Below, one piece after another: positions 40,882 to 54,722 of a stretch of DNA of 64,000 nucleotides. Both the position numbers and the translations under genes were made by a program. Under the pieces are notes generated by a model. It was not told where the DNA came from, ran no database searches, and saw only the letters and a program-made list of their open reading frames with translations. Within the stretch, counting starts at the first letter, position 1, and each line of letters begins with the position of its first letter. Origin of the DNA: Nipponacmea schrenckii. Taxonomy: Eukaryota > Mollusca > Gastropoda > Lottiidae. The stretch spans positions 34,740,338 to 34,804,337 of the forward strand of contig CM060199.1 in assembly GCA_030562195.1 (NCBI GenBank), in the 5' to 3' direction.

Positions 40882-41112
40882 CCAAAACTCTGATGTAACC
40901 AGCCTACGTTTACCATTCATCCCCAAACTCTGAGGTAATCAGCCTACGTTTACCATTCATCCCAAACTCTGATGTAACCAGCCTACGTTTACCATTCATC
41001 TCAAAACTCTGATGAAACCAGCCTATGTTTACCTTGCATCCCAAAACTCGGATGTTACCAGTCTACGTTTACGATAAACTCTGATGTTACCAGCCTACGT
41101 TTACCGTTCATC
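40882..41112. repeat. 40-bp tandem repeat, six units
   Basis: Unit consensus AACTCTGATGTAACCAGCCTACGTTTACCATTCATCCCA split over six copies; the fifth is shortened. Neighbouring copies differ at a few sites. Confidence 0.9.
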
Positions 41113-42125
41113 TTGGTACCATCTCATAGATGAAGATTTGGGGGTCAGATTTGTCAAATACAGTATGTGCTCTAATATAGTTGCGATCTGAGTATTGTTG
41201 AACATCGCCTGTATAGGCTCTATTAACACTTCTAGGACTACTTAACAAAATATGTTTTTCACAATGCTAGTAAGAATGTGTTGTCCGTGAATAAAAAGAG
41301 ACTAGTCATCTTATCTTGTGGAAGAATACACAATAAAGAAGTCGCCATAAAAAGCGACACAGTATTTACCCTTACAGACATTTCATATTGTAAGAACAAT
41401 GATTTGTATAACATACTAAGATGTTGCTGGCAGGTCATTGTGACAAACAAAATGAAATGAAAGGACATGAATTTATTTCCGCTTTGTTGTTCTTCGCGAT
41501 GATCAACTTCATGTACAATGTACGGCTTTACGGTAACTCCATGGACTATTTCGAATTCGAATTTTGGTTTTGCCATTTTACCAGTGGTGTCCCGGACAAA
41601 GAGGTTTGCGAGTACAAAAATTGTTATGAAGGTTTTATTTGTATCAAAATAAATAAATGTACATGTATAGTAAATTCTACTCTCGTTTTTTGGAATTTAT
41701 CACTTCAAGTTATGGCCCCTGTTGCGGACGATGTCAAAGAACGAAGGCACATTCTCAAACGATGTCTTGATTCAATGTGGTTACAACAAATATCGATGGT
41801 AATACATTTGGAAGCGTGTGGTGTTTCTCTCTGAATGTTGTTCACCCTTGGAGGTTCGATGGGATACTGACTAGGTGTATTCGATGCCCGTACCGACGAT
41901 GTCACCTCGAGTGGCTGCGCGCGAAAACCTAGTCGGATTCAGACTATTTTACACAGCCCCACTGACCTGACATATAAACACATCGCTAAATTTGTTCGAA
42001 GTTTTTTTAACTCTGATGAAACTGACGAACGTCAACCATTTATCTTTGGTACCATCTCACAGATAAAGAATTCGGTTAAATGTCCAGTGTGTCAAATACC
42101 GTATGACGCTCTAACATAATTGCTT
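41071..42125. repeat. Diverged direct repeats (41071–41190 and 42009–42125) flanking a GC-richer island
   Basis: The last 40-bp unit plus the following TCTTGGTACCATCTCATAGAT and GTCAAATACAGTATG segment recur at 42009–42125 (AACTCTGATGAAAC, CTTTGGTACCATCTCACAGAT, GTCAAATACCGTATG). The 820 bp between them include a plus-strand frame of 137 codons (41421–41831) and, on the minus strand from about 41930 to 41705, an open stretch with EVTSSVRASNTPSQYPIEPP. Neither is recognised. The layout suggests a segmental duplication or an insertion flanked by duplicated repeat units. Confidence 0.55.
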
Positions 42126-45100
42126 TCTGTGTACAGGTATACATGTATCAGAGTAAGGCTTCTTAGTTATGGAACTTTAGAATATGAGTTATATGTGTTA
42201 GATGGTGATGAGAACATAGTTTCATAAAAGCACTAGCCTAGGTTTTGTTTTATACAATCAAATATATGATTATTCATTATGTCCACCCACTATAACTTGA
42301 TAACGCGGTGTTCGTATTTATCAAGCGTTTGTTACAGAATTTATACAAATAATACGTATAAAACAGGAATGCCGAGTTGACAAGACCAGTCGTAAAGTTG
42401 TATCGGGTTCTTCAGAAGGGTTGGCATGGCATATCTAGAACCGTCATTCTACTTATCTAAGTTAAACTCAAATTCAGTTTAGGATTGGTAGCTGATAGAT
42501 TAAGGTGAAATATTATTTGTGGTTTCTTAAAATACAAGAAAAAAAAACTGCCCACTCCATATTGAAGTACCTAACATGAATTTGGTTTGAAAGATGACCA
42601 TGTGTAAGGTTATTGTTTGTATACAATATAAAGAATAAAGACTAAAGAGAATATTAGTCTAGACAAACACAGATGTATTAGAAGGTGATTGTCAACTTAC
42701 ATGATATTTTATCACCTTTCAAAGCTAACTCGAAAACCAATACATGACTTATAACATAACATTCTATATTTTCTTTGTTCTTAGGTCAAAATTTCTTGAG
42801 TCGTCATTCATCTTCTAAATAAGCTTAACGTTGTCGATGTTTTTCCGATTTTTTGTTGTGAATAAAAAGTTGGAAATATGTGTCTGCATTTGGTTGACAG
42901 GGTTGAATTATAAAAGCCTTCGTGTTCTTATATCCTATCTGTATGACCTCTTTGGAAGCATACGGATTTGAACTTAATATGTATTTCCTCCCTTAGTATT
43001 AGAATCAGTAAATCGTTGGAAGTGATCAGTGTGTGGGGTTAAATTTGTCTCTCGTCACTTTCAGGCATATATTTAATCAGATTCGTCTATATGCCTGCTG
43101 AGGAAATGTTTCCTTAGACGAAGTTGATAAGTGTGGAGGTATATTGAGATGATTATAAGAAAATTGGAAATTCGCAGCGAGAAAAAATATGATCTTCAGG
43201 CATGGCACAAGTAGAGTGCCGAAAATAATCAGAAACATTCTGATTACAAAACATACCGTCAAAAATTCGCCACTAGTCAACAAAATATCATGGATTTATA
43301 TTTGCAATACGGGAGCGATTACAGCAGTATTATTTTCAAGGGTCAACTTAATTTAATTCCATTCTCACCAAGACATGGATGGTGCAAACATGGATGATGT
43401 GTATTTGTTTTGATGTTTCCGATAATTGTAGATCTACTCGTAAATCTGATACACATTCACAGTGTAATTCTTGCCCAAGTATCCACAATGCTTTTGTCCT
43501 CAGAACGTTAGTAAAGTAATTATATGTATAATTAAAGGGGGAGCAAGCCGTGGTGTCCCTGTCTACCCTCAGGATATAGTTTTACAAAACTGACACAGAA
43601 ACCAAAACATGCCACCTGGTGTGAGAATTCAACTAGATTAACCTTCTCTACGTAATTTAGTTGCTAATTAAGTCGATATGTCACGTGATAGAAATATCTC
43701 GGAGTAAATATGACCTTAATAGAATGAAAGAAAAGTTTTATTTCGTCTATTTCACGATTCGTGTTAAACGCGAAATAATGATTTAAGAAGTACATTGTAA
43801 TAGCATTTATAAATGTATCATTAGATGATGCCAATAAATGGAACATTATATCGGATTTACGAATTTATCCCTCATTCCACACTGCACGACTTTGTCTATC
43901 TTTAATCATTCAATCAAGGGCAGGATATAAATCTCCAGTTCTTATCATTTACATTACATAATTTAGTTAGGTCAATTCAGTACAAAATTTCATTAACATT
44001 TGAATTGTGTATTTATATTTTTTGTCTCTGAATATTATTATGTTTTTTTTATTATTAAGAATATAAGAATCCGTGTCCTGTTTACTCCATTTTCAATCTT
44101 TAGTCAGTGCAAATACACGGAAAACCCGCGGATTTATTTATTTTTCACCTAACTATCAGATATATTTGGGACTGAAATCCTTATTTAATGAAAGAAAAAT
44201 GATCATGAATATGATGTGACATGTTCCAAACAGCGTCTTGTTACAGGGGTAACTGAAGCAACCACAATAATGTTATTTATTCATAATTGAGCTGGTTTAA
44301 TTCTGAATTGTCTCATCTAATTGGCAAATCAAAAACAAGTAATTTTCCATTTAGAACCACAAAATTATTGGTTAGGCTATCTAGACAGACGAGCTATCTA
44401 GTTCAATTTCTATTATAAATATATTAGATATTATTTTATGTCTGATGTGTAGTATTTCATCTCAAGATTTGTCGTTTTATGTGTCTTAATAATCACTTCC
44501 AAAACACAAAACTAAACCTGTTATTAACCTCTCGAGAAAACATGATAATTTTCAATCAGTTGATGTGTGAAAACGTCACATTGAAACGAACCACAGCTCA
44601 AAATGGATGGCTGTCAAAGCACGCGCAACACACGTCTTAGACCTAATTAAGTTTAGCTGAATTATAAATGCAAATACACGTCACATGATCCCCTGTAGTA
44701 AGGTCTATATTTCAAAGGAAAAATTGCTCTTTCGACTGTCTCTAGAACGGCAACCGGAAGTAACGTTCATTACATCTCCTTTCCAACGATTCTGAAGTGA
44801 CGGTCTTTAGAATAATTTTAATAAATGACGAACAACATAGTAGATAAAAAATCCAAAATTTATTTTTGAAAACGAATCTTCGTTGGTTGTTGATGAACTC
44901 GTTACGCAAACTGTAATATATCAGAGCTATCTATATGTATGAGTCTTCTGTTCAAGGAAATATATACTGTGTACGAGAGGATATAGGTTAATTAAAGTTG
45001 AACCAAGTGAAGACAAGTTGTACGATAATAGAATCTTATTGAGGAAAAACTAGCTTATGACAGGTGTGTGCTAGTATGCATCGTAAAAGTCGAAACAAAA

Positions 45101-46152
45101 CAACTGTCACTCAAGCTAGGCATAGACAAGAGAATGGGAGGAGTCGTAATGAGGGTCAGATTACACGCTTGAAACACTAACTATTCCCTCCCCCACCCTC
45201 TGGCACCTACTTCCCTTATTCAATAATTAGTTGCACTATAAAGTAGCTAACAAAACATACAGACAAAAACAAACAAAGCAGTTTTTATTGTAGGTGATAT
45301 AGATACTGTTTAACTGGCCAGACTATTTTAATTGGTAAATTCCGTAAAAGTTCAGGTTATGAACATACACATCCAGAAGGCATATATTTCATGGCATTCA
45401 TACAGACATTATTGCGAGTATGGGTAGCATCGAAGCATTTGGTTTGTATCTATGATTTAATTTAGCTGTTTTTAAGTCCCCTAAAAATAAACATCTTCTA
45501 TTATCCAGAACTAAATGTCTAATGAAAAATGTCGGAAATGATAATAATAAATAAACTGAACAATACACTCCGACCAAATTTCACAAGTATGTAATATCCA
45601 AATAACATTTTCAGTTGATTGCCTTCGGGTTCATTTTTTATATTAAACAGTTTGTTGATTACATTTAAACTTTTTGATTAGTTCTCACCGTTTACAACTG
45701 TACATGTATTTTGATGGCACAGAAAAAGCTCTTTCTGTTATCAGTTGTATTGTTTGTCTGCCAGGCGATTCGGCGTCGTGGCTTGACATCTTCAAGACCG
45801 GAAAAACATAGCAAATACGGCCAATGCTTCCGAGAGCCTGTCCATGTCTCCTAAAATATATTATTTACATACATGTCTTTCTTCAGAAGAGTTCATCCTC
45901 CACTATCATGAAAGCCTAATTGGAAAATGGTTTGAATTCCAATATTTCGACACGTATATGAACTGACTGAACTGACCGATAATTTTGAATAAGGCGGTTA
46001 GTTTACACAATAAGAATAAAAAATACGTACAGGCTGTTAACTATAAATAATGTCAAAGCATGACACAATCAGAAATTATAATTGTATTGGACCTCTCAAA
46101 CTAAAAGTACCAGAAGGCCCCTGTTGAAAAATTGCTTAAACGGTCACCATTG
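42126..46152. other. AT-rich non-coding DNA
   Basis: No gene supported. A small GC-richer patch at about 45750–45850 has no open frame of note. Confidence 0.6.
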
Positions 46153-46190
46153 CTTGATAAAGACGAAAGTACCTTTGTCGAAACGTCGCA
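46153..46190 (+). mobile_element. Penelope-like retroelement 3' fragment (tentative)
   Basis: CTTGATAAAGACGAAAGTAC continuing into CTTTGTCGAAACGTCGCAAA contains a small stem (GACGAAAG/CTTTGTC). The block of the form GA(T)AAAG…CGAAACGTCG is, from memory, a common terminal signature of Penelope-like and related retroelement remnants in invertebrates. No reverse transcriptase frame is nearby. Confidence 0.3.
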
Positions 46191-46944
46191 AATTATTTAT
46201 TAAAGCAATTGTTATCAATATAATATAATTGAGTCCAGTTATTTATTATCCATTCACTAAATGCCACTTAAGAAACTAATGACTTAAATGTAGAGCGATT
46301 TTTTAAATATTGAAAAATATACCATTGTAACTCTTTCAATTGTCTCTTGAATTAATCAATAAGAAATCACCAGTATATCTGTATAACTAACCAAAGCAAT
46401 TTTTATGACATAGTCATTTATTAAATTAAGCATTAAATTTCTACTTCAACACCTTGGATAATTTGAGTTGAAATCGATAAATTGAGATGACTACGGTGCT
46501 GCTTATTGGGATCTTTAATTAAAGTTATTACTATAGAAGATGACGACTAAACGCGTGTACGATAAGCTGGTAATAGTTAGTTTGTATTTCAATTAAAGTG
46601 TTAAAACCTTCTATTTAATTGATGATAATTTGAAGATGTTAAGCCCGATTTAAAAAACGGATTGACCTTTGATCGTGTTTAAATTGTCATAATAACAGAG
46701 TATATATATTTTTTTTATAAATTCACCTACATCATCTTTTATTACTGAATGTAATATTTTTAATTTGAATCAAACTTTTTTTTCACCTCAGTGGTAAACT
46801 ATTATTTCAGGATTTTTTTTTTCTGTGAAACTATTTTAAGGTAAAATGATGGTTTCTGGACAACTTAAAGCCATGCCCATCGACTATCATGTAGTCTAGA
46901 AAACTGTAGCAAGATCATAGTCTAGTTTGGTTAGTTGCTTAAAT

Positions 46945-47100
46945 TTTACGATGAAATACATTTTTAGAATAGCTTTATGAACAATAATAAGTGGAACGTT
47001 AAGACTTCTGCTACTGAAATAAGTAGGTAAAAGCAATATTCCATTATCTTTCAAAAGGTTCCGTTAAATTTTTATCATATTCATGTATGAGATCATTCTC
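46945..47100. repeat. Duplicated segment, copy 1
   Basis: Begins TTTTACGATGAAATACATTT and ends near TGTATGAGATCATTCTC. It aligns along its whole length to 48112–48270 with scattered substitutions and small indels. No coding potential. Confidence 0.85.
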
Positions 47101-48111
47101 GAAACGTTTCCAGTCTATGTTTTGTGTCCTATTTTTCAGTAGACGTCTACAGAAAATAAGCTATCATTAAACAAAATGTATATTACTATTTTTAAATTCT
47201 ATTAATGCTACTACTGAATTATATCATTGGATTTCATTTGAATAATTTCACCAATCAAATCGAATTTTATTCATAACATTGTCTGACAAGATTCCCGTTT
47301 TTATTTAAGGTCCATATATGTAGAACACTACTATTTTCAATGGAACATATGGCGTTTTGTTTTCCATGTTCGTATGTCATCGTTGTTTCGTTCATCCCAC
47401 TTTTTCATTTCATTTGACGACTGATTGTGTGAAATGAAAGGAAAAAAATGATCTTAGATTTTCAATTATAGATAGTTCATTACCATCTGGAGTCGAAGAT
47501 AAATAAATATTCTATTTTATTAATCAACCAATAACAAGTCTAAAGCTTATCAATATCCCACTATAAACTATCTTTCATATATAGACACATCTTTACACAG
47601 GGAAAAATGACATCTGAATCTTCCTTTTAACTGACGTTTCCTCAATCACATTGTTCGTTTTTCATTCCCATTTCTATACACGACAATTTTCTTGATCTTC
47701 ATCAAAAAGACAGAAGGTAAAGATAGCAAAAATTAAACTATAGATAAAAATAAAATATGTGAAAATATTCTTTTCCATATTCAATAGATCAAAGGATAAG
47801 AAAAAATTGGAAAAAGAATATTCCTCGTTTTATTTTAGGTTTTATTCATATAGCAATGTTAATATTAATTTTAGCAGGTACTTTTACCCTGTTATAGTTC
47901 AAATTATAAAAGCATGAGAAATTGGCAAAGAACAAATAGACATTTCATGGACAAGAACATTATTATTCATATTTTGATAATTCTGTTTAATACGTTTTAC
48001 GTTTTTTGGTTCATTAATATTATTACCATGGTTTATTTGGTCCATATAACTGAACAACCAAGTTACAAGCCTTCTTGTGTATTTTTATGTAAATATATTT
48101 AAATTTAATCT

Positions 48112-48270
48112 ATTTTACGATGAAATACATTTTTAAAATAGCTTTATAAACAAAAATAAGTAGAACGTAAGAATTTCTGCTGCTGAAATAAGAACAAGAC
48201 GAATAATATTCCATTATCTTTGAAATGTTCAGTTTGATTTTGATCATATTAATGTATGAGATAATTCTCA
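48112..48270. repeat. Duplicated segment, copy 2
   Basis: Direct copy of 46945–47100 about 1.17 kb away, sharing ATTTTACGATGAAATACATT, AATATTCCATTATCTTT and ATGTATGAGAT(A/C)ATTCTC. No element ends or coding frame are visible. Confidence 0.85.
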
Positions 48271-50548
48271 TAGTATAGTTTTGATATAAAACTCTGTCAC
48301 TACCACAAATATGACATAAATACCACAGCACACATTAAAATAATGTTTAAAAAACGCATAGAATAAAATGTACAAAAAAACATAGAACACATAGCTCCAA
48401 GTATATTGCACTGATATGAGAGATAGTTGTCTATTTACTACGAACAATATCTATATCTATTGGCCTATTATAATTATTATCAATAGTCGAGATTTCACTT
48501 TCATCAATAACTGCAGTAACACAACCAAAGGTTTTTTGGTACAATAATATTTCATTGAGCTAAGAGGGTGATTAGGTTCGCCTAGTCAATGAGAGAAAAT
48601 TGCCTCAATTGATCAACAAAATAGACATTTTATAAAAGTAAATAAACAATTTTCTCAGAGTACAGGGTGAACATAGATTCAATATAAGCGAATAAATAGT
48701 AGAAAGGAAAATACAAATGGCTGGATGAATAACCCTCATAGCTCTGAGCTCATTATGCCCAATATGACAATTGATGTCACGTGAAGATGCAATGCACGCG
48801 TTTAGACACGACACTTGTTAAAGCTTAGTTGACACTTCCAGTCATTTCATAAGCGTTTAATATGAACCTTAACATTTATTTAAACAGTGGTGAAAATTAA
48901 CTGATAATGCCGCCCATATTCCAGCTCTTAATTTACTGCTTTATAGGAAAATGCCACGCGCCGAGTGCTCATTAAGGACCATTGGTTAAGGACGCATGCA
49001 CCCTTATAACACTTTACCCTTATACCATTGAAGGCCGAGGTTTGTTTATTTCAAAATTAAATGGCACAAAAAGAGCAATTTGAACTCTTCAAATATTTTA
49101 CGTAAATGCATGCCATAAATAAAGGGCAAAAGGAAAAGTGTTGTTTTCTAGATTATCGGTGTAATTTCTCTAAGTGACATGTTTAACAAAGAAGCTTGTG
49201 AAAGGCTTTGAGAATCAAACAATTGCAAGAATTTTTATTGACATAAATAAGAGAATCTGGCGGTACGATGATCGTCACGACATAGATCAGCTTAATATTC
49301 CCATAATATTGATGATCTCAATAGCCAAATACACGCAACATGCACTTTACTTTAAATCACATTGAATTAGAAAGTCCGTCCAATATCTATTAACCAAACT
49401 TTCTATTCCATGAGAAGAGCAAATCTTGTCATATTTCATTTTTGGCATCGTTTTAAGGATAAACAGGCAGCAGGTAGAGAGAGCATGGAATAAATTAAAT
49501 AAATGTTTTAATACCACAAACAATGGGTTGCAAGACAATGTCAATGCTGAAATGAATGAATGTAGGCATTTTAAATAACATAGATTTGATTTCTTCTAAA
49601 CCATTGTATATAAAAAAAATACTGAATTCATGTTAGATTTAATTTCATGAATGAATAGAAAATATTTTCAAGTTTGGTCCAGTGCAGCTTTAATTTTGGA
49701 AGTGATAGAGAAAGCACCATTCTGTGATAAAAAATTCTGAATGACTGTCAAATCGTTGAAACAAATCCTTTCGCTTGGTTATTGATGGAGCAATTTTCGT
49801 CTTTACTCCCAGTATTTCACGTCAAGTTTGAAGGTACAGGACACGCTTGAGACATGAGATAGGACAATAACTTACAACCAAATCTTAACAAGCAGTGATC
49901 GATAGATCTAGTACTATATCCACAACATACCGTCACCCTGACAGTGATGTGTTTTTCTAGATGTTTTTGGCGTTCATTTAATCCCTTGCTAAATATCTTA
50001 AACGTTAGCCTGTCAAATAGGATGAGAGATTACACACTATTCGGACTTAATCCCTGAGTATCAGTTTATTTTGAGTTGTATTGCAGTTCACTGATTAGGG
50101 CTGTGTTTGATTGGCTCATATTACATCATCCTGTCGAAGTGAGTCAAAATTTTGTCACGGTTAAATTACCTGTTGTTAAGGTACACCGTAGACTGAATTA
50201 ACCAGTCAATACACTGTCTGTTTATTGGGTTAATTCAGATCTAACGATCAAGTCTACATTGATGGATGACGTGACACCATTTCGAAAGAGATCATCTTCC
50301 TTTCAGCGCCAAGACCAACGTTTTGGCAGAGGGCATTTGTCTGTTACTGATTCTCTTGAATCTTCAGAAACAGTATGACCTAGTTCGAATTTTGGCTTAT
50401 TCTTTTCACTAGAATTGTCCTGTAGATTTGATCTCTATATTACAAGGTTGTATTAGGTGTGTCAACTTCTGGTTAAAAAGATATTTAAGGAACCATGACA
50501 CGGTAAGAAAGATGTTGAATGGCGTTTGAGTCAGTTACTTGTATTTAC
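48271..50548. other. AT-rich non-coding DNA
   Basis: No gene, repeat or RNA recognised. Confidence 0.6.
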
Positions 50549-50692
50549 CCACGGTTGAACAATAAAAGGGACTTCACGGATTCCGATTTCAAGATGGTTA
50601 GTCTGATAACGCCATAGTGGATTGTCGTCAAATCGAATGCCTCGAGCACCAACACGTGCATACATGTCACAGGTCAATACACCTTTTCCTAC
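50549..50692 (-). CDS. Candidate isolated 48-codon exon, product unknown
   Basis: The minus strand has an acceptor-like TTTTCCTTGAAG followed by 48 open codons and a donor CCGTGG|GTAAAT. The exon would be phase 0 at both ends. The product reads like a folded protein: KGVLTCDMYARVGARGIRFD, then NPLWRYQTNHLEIGIREVPF and IVQPW. The GC content is higher than in the flanks. No partner exon was found within several kb on either side and I do not recognise the family. It may belong to a gene with long introns, be a relic, or be chance. Confidence 0.4.
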
Positions 50693-50699
50693 CTTCAAG

Positions 50700-53600
50700 G
50701 AAAAGAGCTTCAAAAGGTTAAGAGTAATATGTTTTGTATGTTATCGTATGTTACAATCTCTCGGCTCCCACATTTGTTCGCTCCCTTTTTCGTTTGTTAT
50801 GGAATCTACACATGCTGTGAATTGAATGACTGACCCCAGACGTCAATATACCAAACAAGCTACTCTTCTCTCTTATATCAAATATATCTATAAACTTTAC
50901 CGACGAGTAGGTGAACCATTCAACTATCAACTCTTCTGATCTCTGCGTCCCCCCGATATACCCTCCCCACGTAAATAAGGTCAAGTAATTTAAGTGACAA
51001 GAAAATAAGAGGGTGAGGAAAGTTAAGATATTTGTGGAAGATGTAAGACAATGGGTGAGATGTCACCTTCATATTTAATATCTATTTATCATACTATGTA
51101 GTAGGAGCGAATAATAAAATATGAACACTTGCTTATTAACAAGGAGGAAACATAATTCATTCGAACAGTTCAATGCAGCTTTTAAAAAAGAAAATTTGTA
51201 CTTAATATTTAAAAGACAAATAAAAAACAGAGCAGATTAAGACCAACTGATAGGAAATATGTTGTTCTGAGAAAGGAAAAAGCATAGTATCAACAGAGTA
51301 ACTGAGCTCAATATCAATGTTGAAAACTTAATTAATTCATAATTAATTTATCAATTCATACTATATGAATGAGCCCAATTCCAACTAGATGATCGATGAA
51401 ATCCTACAGAAATGCAGCTATAGTTGCTCCAAATTAAGGCGTTCCCTCTCACCCCTGTCCCCATCACCGATCAGCAAGGACATTGATCCTTCAATACCCT
51501 TTACCAATCAAGGAATTTCGTTCAAATTGGATAGTTATTGTTTAGAAACTAAGGACTAAATGGTGCCGAGCAGTGCAGTTATTAATTTGACATGGTTAAC
51601 TGATTAAAATATACTATATTTGAATTGTTTAAAGGAATTGAAATAATAGTTCACCATTATGTGAAGGTGACAATGCTATAGTTCTGTTGAAGAACAGATC
51701 ATCCGCATTTGGCTATTCCCTCGAAGAAATACACTTTTATTCAGCCAATCTATTTATTAGACAAGATTTGGGCCACCTATAAATTTCGTTCAGATACACA
51801 CTGTATTTACGTTGAAGATAATTGTGTAAGGTAAATAATATGAAACAAGGAAACTACAGATGAATGACAAGAAAGAAGATGATATATCAAGGCACTTCTC
51901 GTTTAAACTACTGCAATTTGTTACGCATTGACTCCACTCGATTCATATTTCTTTTCATTACTTTATAATAGGTGCTATCATTATTAGAGTCATTTTCCTT
52001 AAACTGTTTTATGTATGAAAGATATGAAGTAGCGTCGATCATCATGATAAATGAGGAGAAAATAGAAGATTATGGACTGCTTAATAGGCAACTAGATGAG
52101 GGGCTTTAAACCTAAGTTAAATTCTATTACATACTTGAATTCCTTGTGTATACGAACAAAAAGATATTAAATAATGTATGTATTTAAAGTTTATCAAATA
52201 TATCATTTAAATCTACTTATCTTTTTAAATGATTGAGGACACGCGCCAACACCTTATACAATATTTAGATTCTAATTTTCCAATAGAAATTATCATCTTA
52301 AACGATATTTTCTTTAACATTATACCTAAATTAGTGATTTATCGAATGTCTATTTTACAATGTAACTAATATTTTGTAAATATTATAAAAATGAAAAATC
52401 GACAGACGCCTAGCATGTATTTTATTATCAATCATAATTTTAGTGTCTGTATTTTTCTATGTTTTTTAAACTAAATCATTATAACCAGCCCATCATTCTT
52501 AAACTTATTCTGAAATGAAATATACATTTTTAACAGATGAATTAACTTTCAGCCATCATTTAAGCTTAATACTACTATCATTTAAACTCTTCAGAACAAA
52601 TTATCGTCGTCAGGAAAGTATACAAATAAATAGAATGTAATATTTAAAATTTTGAAATTGGTATCTTTCTCAGCGAAATAACAATGATGAAAATATACAT
52701 TCAGTATACTGATACATACGATAAGGGATTGGTTCTGATACGTAACTTAAATAAAAGTTATATCCTTCTGTTTTATAAAGAAAATATGCACAGACACTAT
52801 GTGATAAGCTGTCTTACCTAAATAAATCACACAGGGTTAATAAATCGTCTACTTAGGCTAGCGACGAGCAGGTTTTATCCAGTCAAATTGGAGATGGTAC
52901 TCTCGGCTTATTCCTGTCTATCCGATACAGGAGGACCGACATAAAAAATTAACAAATGGTTGTGTGCGTTAATATTCTCTGAACAGTTAAGCGCTAAAGT
53001 CGCTATCATTGCTGGACACTATGAAGTATTAGTCCGAGAAAGTGCAATAAATATGATGTATAAAGCCAGTTTTTTTCATTAATAAATAATATGAATAATA
53101 GCCACATAAAGCATACTTAAAATTTGTTTGCTAAAATAATATTCTCTATATTTAATCAAAAAACAAATTTTCTCATAATATTCAAGTACTCCACTAAGCA
53201 TTTGTAGTTTTTAAAAAAAGAATGCATTACTCTCTCATTGGTGAATTGTCCTCAACGTCTTTTTAAGTAAATAACAAAAATTTCATATACATGTATATAT
53301 TAATCGATATCACCTGCTCTTCATCACAAATTGTAAAAGATTAGGGAAAATAATGACTTAACCAAGATTCAACGAATAAAATCAAAACCGTTCATCTATT
53401 GTCAAATTAAAACGAGACAAAGGTGGACGGACAGGAGCGATGGCAACATTTTGTTTTACGTCCACACTTCCACTTCTTTTGAGTTTTAGAATTTAGCGAA
53501 AAACGACGCTTTCCTTATTGTTTATCTGATTATTTTAAGTAATAAAAATTCAAACAATTATAATTATAATTGATAATATATTTAATGAAAAGGTTTTAAA

Positions 53601-54716
53601 AATTGTTCATGATTTGGCAATAACATAGCTGACATAATAGTATACTGTTCTGTGTGGGAACATTATAGATGAAAGAAATAATTTTTCTTAAAATTTCCAT
53701 CCATGTAATCATTGCTATTTAACATTGCGTAACACGTCTTATTGTATTCGATTGTTTAATATATATATAAAAATTTATTTTGACAATGAAATTTACCTTC
53801 TTCATTAACCATTAGGTGCAGAAGAGTAGGACATAAAACTCCATTCATTTTATTTCATTTACATGGAAATTTCATATACAGTTCAGAACTGTAGTTACAG
53901 TTAATGGCTATTCTGACATATTTATACGCCCATATTAAATGCAAAACGGAAATTATAGAGGCCTTTTTAAATAAGCGTTTGACATAATATGTTTTATTGT
54001 GTGTCTGTACGGAAATGAAATTCAAACTAAACTAGGAAATAGTTACATTTCACGTTAATTGCTTTTTCAACAGACAATCGTTTTCCCATTCACTTTTATA
54101 ATTCTACACACAAGCAAATCCTGCAGTATCTCGCTTCTAGGCCTATTCTTAACATAATTATAATGAACTGCATGACGTTGACAAGAGTAATCATTCTAAT
54201 AAGACACCAAAAGCCGGAGCGCAAAACTTCATTTTAAGTTACCATAAAAACATTGAATAAAAATTATTATGCGAAATATTATTTTGTAGAACAAGGACAA
54301 AGGGACACAATAACAATTTGATTGGTCTGTAGCAATAAGGATTTCAGACCACTGTTAAACAATATTATCTCCCGTTGACCACTGCAGGTTTGTAATATTT
54401 AAACATTAAATTGAACACAGAAAGATGTAGTTCTTTGACTAAGACTGGGTGCGAACAATACAATGCTATCAGATATTTTTAAGACAAGACTTGTAATGCC
54501 AGAAATTTTGCCAGGATATAGGTGTCAATATATTTCAATTTGCAAGTGTTCAACTGTAACGTACATGTGCCCACTATGAAACTAAGAGGGTCTCTAACAT
54601 GGTAGAGGGTAAAATCTAACTGATCCAATCTTAGCCTATGTTGAAATCAAATGCACAATTCTCACCACTTCAAACCCATTAAGACAAGAAACATCATCAG
54701 ATATGTTAATGAAATA
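50700..54716. other. AT-rich non-coding DNA between candidate exon and NHEJ1 3' end
   Basis: No supported gene. A dense run of homeodomain-type TAATTAATTCATAATTAATT cores lies at about 51328–51360. Confidence 0.6.
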
Positions 54717-54722
54717 TTTAAT
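54717..54722 (-). terminator. Possible variant polyadenylation signal of NHEJ1
   Basis: ATTAAA on the minus strand about 210 bp past the stop. No AATAAA is seen closer. The variant hexamer is common enough in AT-rich DNA that this is tentative. Confidence 0.3.

Noticed and set aside
41421..41834. 137-codon plus-strand open frame
   Set aside because: It is the longest non-repeat frame but has no recognisable domain, lies between duplicated repeat segments and has a competing minus-strand frame. Kept only as part of the duplicated island.
41856..41868. tRNA/SINE box B-like GGTTCGATGGGAT, and GGTTTGATCCC near 63840
   Set aside because: No box A at the right distance and no cloverleaf can be folded around either.
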